From Natrinema salaciae (GTDB lineage Archaea > Halobacteriota > Halobacteria > Halobacteriales > Natrialbaceae): DNA of 64,000 nt. The notes beneath the pieces were generated by a model. That model was not told the origin of the DNA. It did no database searches and worked only from the letters and a program-made list of their open reading frames with translations. Below are positions 59,891 to 64,000 of this stretch, in pieces. The stretch covers positions 1 to 64,000 of the forward strand of contig NZ_FOFD01000007.1 of NCBI RefSeq assembly GCF_900110865.1. The letters run 5' to 3'. A program made the position numbers and the translations under genes. Position 1 is the first letter of the stretch, and each line of letters opens with the position of its first letter.

Positions 59891-60147
59891 ACTCGCTTGA
59901 GAGTACATGGTTGAGCCAAACAGATATACGAGCATTCTGCATCGAACAATGCTATCTACAACGAACATGGTAAAAGCAATCTATTTGTACCGAGAGGAAG
60001 AAGAACATCTCAAGCACCCAACACCACTATGACGATGAGAACGGACGCGATCAGTTCGGAACTCACTGGAGACCGAAGCAGGAGATGGCACCGATCGAAG
60101 GCGCACAATCACGCTCCGCTACTGTCGTCTGGGAGAGGGACATAACC

Positions 60148-60405
60148 ATGCCGTCACGGCAAGCAGTCTACGAACCGGAAACCGATGGAACGCCGGTTAC
60201 GGCGATCGTTCGGGTACTCAAAGACGCCACACCGACTGATTCTGCCACGCTTCCGCCATTGTTCGACAGCATCGATCCCGAAGCCGTAAACGCACTCTAC
60301 TCCGACGACGATCGGACGGAATATCCGCGACTCACGTTCACTCACGACCGGTTTCTCGTGACCATCGACCGTACTCGGAGGATCACTGTTCGGGAGATTC
60401 GGTGA
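60148..60405 (+). CDS. HalOD1 output-domain protein
   Basis: 85 aa from ATG 60148. TAIVRVLKDATPTDSATLPP, LFDSIDPEAVNALYSDDD and LTFTHDRFLVTIDRTRRITV match the HalOD1 domain, which in haloarchaea is the output part of signalling proteins and often stands alone. It likely binds a partner protein. Its own AT-rich upstream region starts at about 59970. Confidence 0.75.
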   Translation: MPSRQAVYEPETDGTPVTAIVRVLKDATPTDSATLPPLFDSIDPEAVNALYSDDDRTEYPRLTFTHDRFLVTIDRTRRITVREIR

Positions 60406-60624
60406 GCGGTCCGTTCTCGAGGAGGCTCCGAACTCGAGCCGATACCGGATGGGCGTTCCCCTGCAAGACGGTCTAGAAAACGAGGAGGGGGCGAGAGGGG
60501 AACGGGGACGAATGCAACGAGTTCTCCGCACGCAGCATCGTCAGCCGAGCGGGCGTGAGCGAGGGTGGCCGACAGTGCGCGCCACCGCAGCCCCCACGCC
60601 GAGTCGAGACGCTTTCCCGGGCCC

Positions 60625-61599
60625 TCAGTACCGCCGTTCGAACACCGTCCCGGAGTCGCCGACGACCAGTTGCGGCGATCGGGCGGTCCCGAGCGCGACC
60701 GCGCGCAGTTCGTTCCCCGGACGGAGGTCGACGAGTTCGGACCAGCCGTCGAAGTCCCGCTCGTAGATCGCTCCCGCCGCCGAGACGGCCAGCGCGGTGT
60801 CGCGGCTTCTCTCGAGCGCCGCGATCGGCTGTTCGCCCAGCGTCGTTCGGGACCAGTCGACGCCGTTGTACGTGTAGACGACGCCGTTGCCGCCCGCGAC
60901 CGAGACGTGGCCGCTGTCGGTCGCCGCGACCGCGGCGAAGTTCACGCCAGCGCCCGCGATCCCGATGCGGCTCCACGAGACGCCGCCGTCGCGGGACTCG
61001 AAGACCCCGCCGTCGGTGTCGACGACGTAGCCGTACGCGAGCGGCGTGAGGTCGATCCCGGTCACGCTCGAGCCGGAGCCGGGCTCGATCACGTCGCTCC
61101 ACTCGACGGTCGGGCCGTCGCGCCGGCCCCGGAGGAGTTCGCCGGAGCTGTTGATCGCCGTCAGTCGCTCGTCGCCGGCCAGTCCAGCGGCCGCGATCGC
61201 CGTCCAGGAGGTCGTCTTCTCCTTCGGTGCCGAGAAGTCGACGACGCGGTCGGCGACGACGTCGTAGAGCCCGAGCGCGCCGCTGTCGCCGGCGACCCAC
61301 AGCGCCCGCCCGTTGCTCGTGACCGCCGCGGAGCGCAGACCGTCCCCCGCCGCCGAGAGCCCGTTCTCGAGGCGGACGACCCACTCGTCGCCCTCGCGCG
61401 CGAGGACGACACCGCCCTCGCCGACGGCGTAGGCCCCGTCGGCCGTCGGAACGACGTCGTACAGCGTCGCGTCGGTCGGGACGTCGGCGGCGACCCACTC
61501 GCTGTCGCGGCCGGCGCAGCCGGCCAGCGCGAGCGAGCCGACCGCGCCGCCGACCGACGCGAGGACGGCCCGTCTGGACGATCGGTAGCGATCGGTCAC
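60625..61599 (-). CDS. Tat lipoprotein with beta-propeller (YCF48-like) repeats
   Basis: 324 aa from GTG 61599, which overlaps the upstream stop (GTGA). The signal RSSRRAVLASVGGAVGSLAL is followed by lipobox LAGC. The rest consists of about seven repeating blade units, each ending with a G-x-x-G-x-V/L turn (AVGEGGVVLAREGDEW, VAGDSGALGLYDV, VDTDGGVFESRDGGVSWSRI, VAGGNGVVYTYNGVDWSRTT, VVGDSGTVFERRY). Such propellers often scaffold membrane complexes. Last gene of the operon that includes its membrane-protein partner. Confidence 0.82.
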   Translation of the reverse strand: MTDRYRSSRRAVLASVGGAVGSLALAGCAGRDSEWVAADVPTDATLYDVVPTADGAYAVGEGGVVLAREGDEWVVRLENGLSAAGDGLRSAAVTSNGRALWVAGDSGALGLYDVVADRVVDFSAPKEKTTSWTAIAAAGLAGDERLTAINSSGELLRGRRDGPTVEWSDVIEPGSGSSVTGIDLTPLAYGYVVDTDGGVFESRDGGVSWSRIGIAGAGVNFAAVAATDSGHVSVAGGNGVVYTYNGVDWSRTTLGEQPIAALERSRDTALAVSAAGAIYERDFDGWSELVDLRPGNELRAVALGTARSPQLVVGDSGTVFERRY

Positions 61600-62993
61600 G
61601 GGGCGTCCTCGACCGACTGCGCGCGGTCGTCCGCCCGAGTCGTCTCGTCGCTCCCGACCCCTCGAGTCGCCTCGGCGTCGTGGGACTCGTGGAACTCGCC
61701 CGGCGGCGTGAACGCGCCCGGTGCGGAGGTCCGCATGAGGACCGCCGAAATGCGGACGACGTAGGCGAACAGCACCGCGAGCGGGCTGAACGCGACCGCG
61801 AGCGCGAGACTGACCAGCACGAGCAGCCACCCCTCGAAGGCGACCGGCGGGTAGCCGCTCGCGTAGATCATGATGACCAGCGACGAGAGCAGTATCGCGC
61901 CGGTGCCGCTGTAGGTGATCAGCCGCGACAGCCGCGAGAGTTCGCGCTGGAGGTAGATCGTGGTGAAGTACTGTCGCGTCGCGTCGGCCGTGACGAACAG
62001 GTCCTGGATCTCCGAGAGCAGCGACGTCGCTCGCTCCGACAGTTCCTCGTCGAACCGGCGCTCGAGACGGCGCGCTTCGTTGGCGGCACCGGCGTAGTCG
62101 TGGTCGATCGTCGGGAGGACGACGGCGAACACGGACTCGGTCCCGCCGGTGAGTTGCGCGGAGAGGTCGCGAGTGTGCTCGCGGGTTCGCGCCGCGAAGC
62201 GACAGATCGACTCGAGGGCGGAGATCGGGGTGCCGTCTGGCCGGTCGTCGGCCACGCGGCTGCGCTCGCGACCACCGTCAACGGGCTCGTCCGCGTCGCC
62301 GCATTCGGTCGCGAGTTCGTCGGCCCGGCTGCCGAGCGTCCCGGCCAGCCGTGCCAGGAAGGGCGCGGGACCGGTGGGGCTGACGCCGTCGCCCTCGGTC
62401 TGTGCCTCGACGCGGCTGCGAAACTCCTGGACGCCGTCGATGCGCTCGGTGAGCCGATCGGGCGTCCCGAACAGCCGCGAGATGATCAACTGGTTGACCG
62501 CGACGACGATCGGGATGAACGAGAACAGCCCCGCGATCATCGTACTGAACATCGTCGTGACGAATCGGCTCTCCCGGACGCCGATGACGTCGCTGACGCC
62601 GAGGACGAGCGCGATCGCGAAGACGCCGGCGACGAATCCGCCGACGATCGCCCGCCGATCCCCCTCGAGCAGGAGCCACCGGCTGGCCCGTCGACGCGAC
62701 GGCGTGTCGGTGAGATACCGGAGGCCGATTCGGCCGCCGGTCGAGAGGAGGCGAGCGCCGACCACCAGCGTGGCGACCGTCAGTCGCAGCACGTACCCGA
62801 CGAGCGAGAGACCGAACGAGGACGACTCCTCGTCCTCGCGGCCGTCGCGATCGCGGTCGGCTCGCTCGTCGGGGCCGTGGCCCGAGCGATCGGGCTCGCC
62901 GGCCGTCTCGGCGTCCGGGGAACGGCCTGCCGCGACGGACGGGGGCGATTCGAGATCGGGGTCGGAATCGGAGCGTGGTGGGTCGTCAGTCAT
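61596..62993 (-). CDS. Four-span membrane protein, paralogue of 2578-3567
   Basis: 465 aa. A polar acidic leader (residues 1-65) precedes a first span (YVLRLTVATLVVGARLLSTG) and the pair GFVAGVFAIALVLGVSDVIG and MIAGLFSFIPIVVAVNQLII, SRLFG. A long soluble domain with GESICRF-type helices and SVFAVVLPTIDHDYAGAANE leads to LQRELSRLSRLITYSG and the closing spans VLVSLALAVAFSPLAVLFAY, with GAFTPPGEFHE at the end. It lies 30 bp after the DUF389 gene and overlaps the propeller lipoprotein, so the three look like one transcript. Confidence 0.78.
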   Translation of the reverse strand: MTDDPPRSDSDPDLESPPSVAAGRSPDAETAGEPDRSGHGPDERADRDRDGREDEESSSFGLSLVGYVLRLTVATLVVGARLLSTGGRIGLRYLTDTPSRRRASRWLLLEGDRRAIVGGFVAGVFAIALVLGVSDVIGVRESRFVTTMFSTMIAGLFSFIPIVVAVNQLIISRLFGTPDRLTERIDGVQEFRSRVEAQTEGDGVSPTGPAPFLARLAGTLGSRADELATECGDADEPVDGGRERSRVADDRPDGTPISALESICRFAARTREHTRDLSAQLTGGTESVFAVVLPTIDHDYAGAANEARRLERRFDEELSERATSLLSEIQDLFVTADATRQYFTTIYLQRELSRLSRLITYSGTGAILLSSLVIMIYASGYPPVAFEGWLLVLVSLALAVAFSPLAVLFAYVVRISAVLMRTSAPGAFTPPGEFHESHDAEATRGVGSDETTRADDRAQSVEDAP

Positions 62994-63023
62994 GGGAACG
63001 GAGGACGTCGGTAGCGGAGCGGT

Positions 63024-64000
63024 TCAGAGGCCATCGGAGACCACCTCGAGGAGTCGGATCGCGACCAGTAGCAGCGCCGTCAGCAGAATGACTCGTCGGA
63101 GGATGGCCCCCCTGGTCGTGCGGATTCGCGACCGATCCGTGGGGTGGAAGCCGACGGTCCACAGGGTCGCGATCGCGCCGACGTTGATCGCGATCACGTT
63201 GACCGCGACGACGACGAGCGAGCCGAGGACGGCCGCGGGTTCGGCCCAGGCGACGCCGACGCCGACGACGCCGATCGGCGGCATGATCGCGGCCGCGATC
63301 ATCACCCCGATGAGGTCCGTGATGCCGGTCGTCGCCATGCCGAGTCCCGCGGCGATCCCCGAGCAGACCGCGACGGTCACGAGCAGCGACGGCGGCAAGC
63401 CGTGGCTGCCGAGCCCGAGGCTCGCCTCGAGATCGACGGCGGCCGTGATGACCGTCGAGGTCTGCGCGAACGCCGCGAACGCGAGGGCGCTCGCCATCGC
63501 GACGCCGATCCCGACGAGCTGGAGTTTGACGCCGCGGACGAACAGCCGGCGCTCGTCGAGCACCGTCGCGGCGCTCGAGGCCATCGCCGGCCCCAGCAGG
63601 GGTGCGATCACCATCGCGCCGACCAGGACCGCGAGCGAATCGAGCAGGACGCCGGTGGTGGCGACGATGCCGCTGATCGCGGTCATCGCGGCGAAGATGA
63701 CGAGCGAGGGTAACTGCGACTGGGCCTTCGATCGGAGCTCGCTCCGCGAGATGCGCTTGAACGAGAGCCACTCTCGTCGCCGGGCGGAGTCGTCCCAGTC
63801 GCTGCCGACGATCGCCATCGGCTCTTCGACGACGACGGTGACGTCGCCAGCGACCGTCGCCAGATCGTCTTCGAGCGGTTCGACCGCGTGTGCGGGCGCA
63901 GGGACGGTGATCGTCCGACACTCGCCGTCCGTGTGGTCGGTGAGGCTGTACTCGAGGTCGTGGCGCTCGATGACCGCCGTAACCTCGTCGACGCTCGACT
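63024..64000 (-). CDS. DUF389/TIGR00341 membrane protein (partial)
   Basis: The frame is open to the right window edge, so the N-terminus is missing. The visible part has a soluble region (ERHDLEYSLTDHTDGECRT, VVVEEPMAIVGSDWDD) and about six spans: LVIFAAMTAISGIVATTGVL, LVGAMVIAPLLGPAMASSAA (the conserved GAMxIAPLLGP motif), GVGIAMASALAFAAFAQT-like helices, DLIGVMIAAAIMPPIGVVGV and VVVAVNVIAINVGAIATLWT. Internal ATG 63818 is not the true start. Conserved but functionally obscure family. Confidence 0.82.
   Translation of the reverse strand, partial: SSVDEVTAVIERHDLEYSLTDHTDGECRTITVPAPAHAVEPLEDDLATVAGDVTVVVEEPMAIVGSDWDDSARRREWLSFKRISRSELRSKAQSQLPSLVIFAAMTAISGIVATTGVLLDSLAVLVGAMVIAPLLGPAMASSAATVLDERRLFVRGVKLQLVGIGVAMASALAFAAFAQTSTVITAAVDLEASLGLGSHGLPPSLLVTVAVCSGIAAGLGMATTGITDLIGVMIAAAIMPPIGVVGVGVAWAEPAAVLGSLVVVAVNVIAINVGAIATLWTVGFHPTDRSRIRTTRGAILRRVILLTALLLVAIRLLEVVSDGL

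Overview
The window is chromosomal DNA of a halophilic archaeon (class Halobacteria). The evidence is the acidic proteome, the strong G/C bias at third codon positions, twin-arginine lipoproteins of the form RR...(A/G)GC, leaderless promoters with a TATA-like box about 25 nt before the ATG, and archaeal genes: L44e, S27e, aIF2-alpha, Nop10, archaeosortase A, HalOD1, halocyanin and GatB beside archaeal regulators. Natrialbales is a guess only. No rRNA, CRISPR array or intact insertion sequence is visible; one tRNA (initiator Met) is present.

Region 1 (1-9.3 kb) is a more AT-rich, worn accessory stretch. It has a run of very small membrane-protein genes separated by related inverted-repeat elements, and several broken genes (a frameshifted HxlR regulator, a VapC-like PIN toxin with its middle deleted, an unidentified frameshifted fragment). 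It also has a MaoC-type hotdog protein, a Tat lipoprotein, a zinc-ribbon microprotein and a winged-helix protein.

Region 2 (9.5-23.6 kb) is housekeeping: SurE, an Rsm22-like methyltransferase overlapping a TyrA-type dehydrogenase, a blue-copper lipoprotein, FAD oxidoreductases, TrkA, an SRPBCC protein divergent from a stand-alone IucA/IucC siderophore synthetase, a CinA-like protein, CoaBC, a winged-helix membrane protein and a purine phosphoribosyltransferase.

Region 3 (23.7-39.3 kb) holds two complete Dpp/Opp-type ABC importers in tandem, each with binding protein, two permeases and two ATPases, joined by stop/start overlaps. This is the most unusual part of the window. Both binding proteins look circularly permuted, at two different breakpoints. 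Both F-type ATPases have their C-terminal cysteine motif split by about 100 residues. One C-type permease carries an extra multi-span N-terminal membrane domain, and one D-type ATPase has a 100-residue insertion after Walker A.

Region 4 (39.4-50.6 kb) contains the initiator tRNA, a GtrA protein, the translation cluster rpl44e-rps27e-aIF2alpha-nop10-PAC2, regulators, archaeosortase A overlapping a phosphoesterase, an amine-oxidase-like flavoprotein, a nucleoside hydrolase coupled to a 45-aa membrane protein, a lactonase-like metallo-hydrolase and a thioesterase.

Region 5 (50.7-64 kb) is a branched-chain amino-acid-type ABC importer (LivFGMH plus binding protein), a metallo-hydrolase, a degenerate Nudix protein, a DUF5518-like membrane protein, gatB with a second diverged copy of its 3' end just downstream, a small winged-helix gene divergent from a HalOD1 gene, and an operon of a DUF389/TIGR00341 protein (cut by the right edge), a membrane protein paralogous to the one at 2.6 kb, and a beta-propeller lipoprotein.
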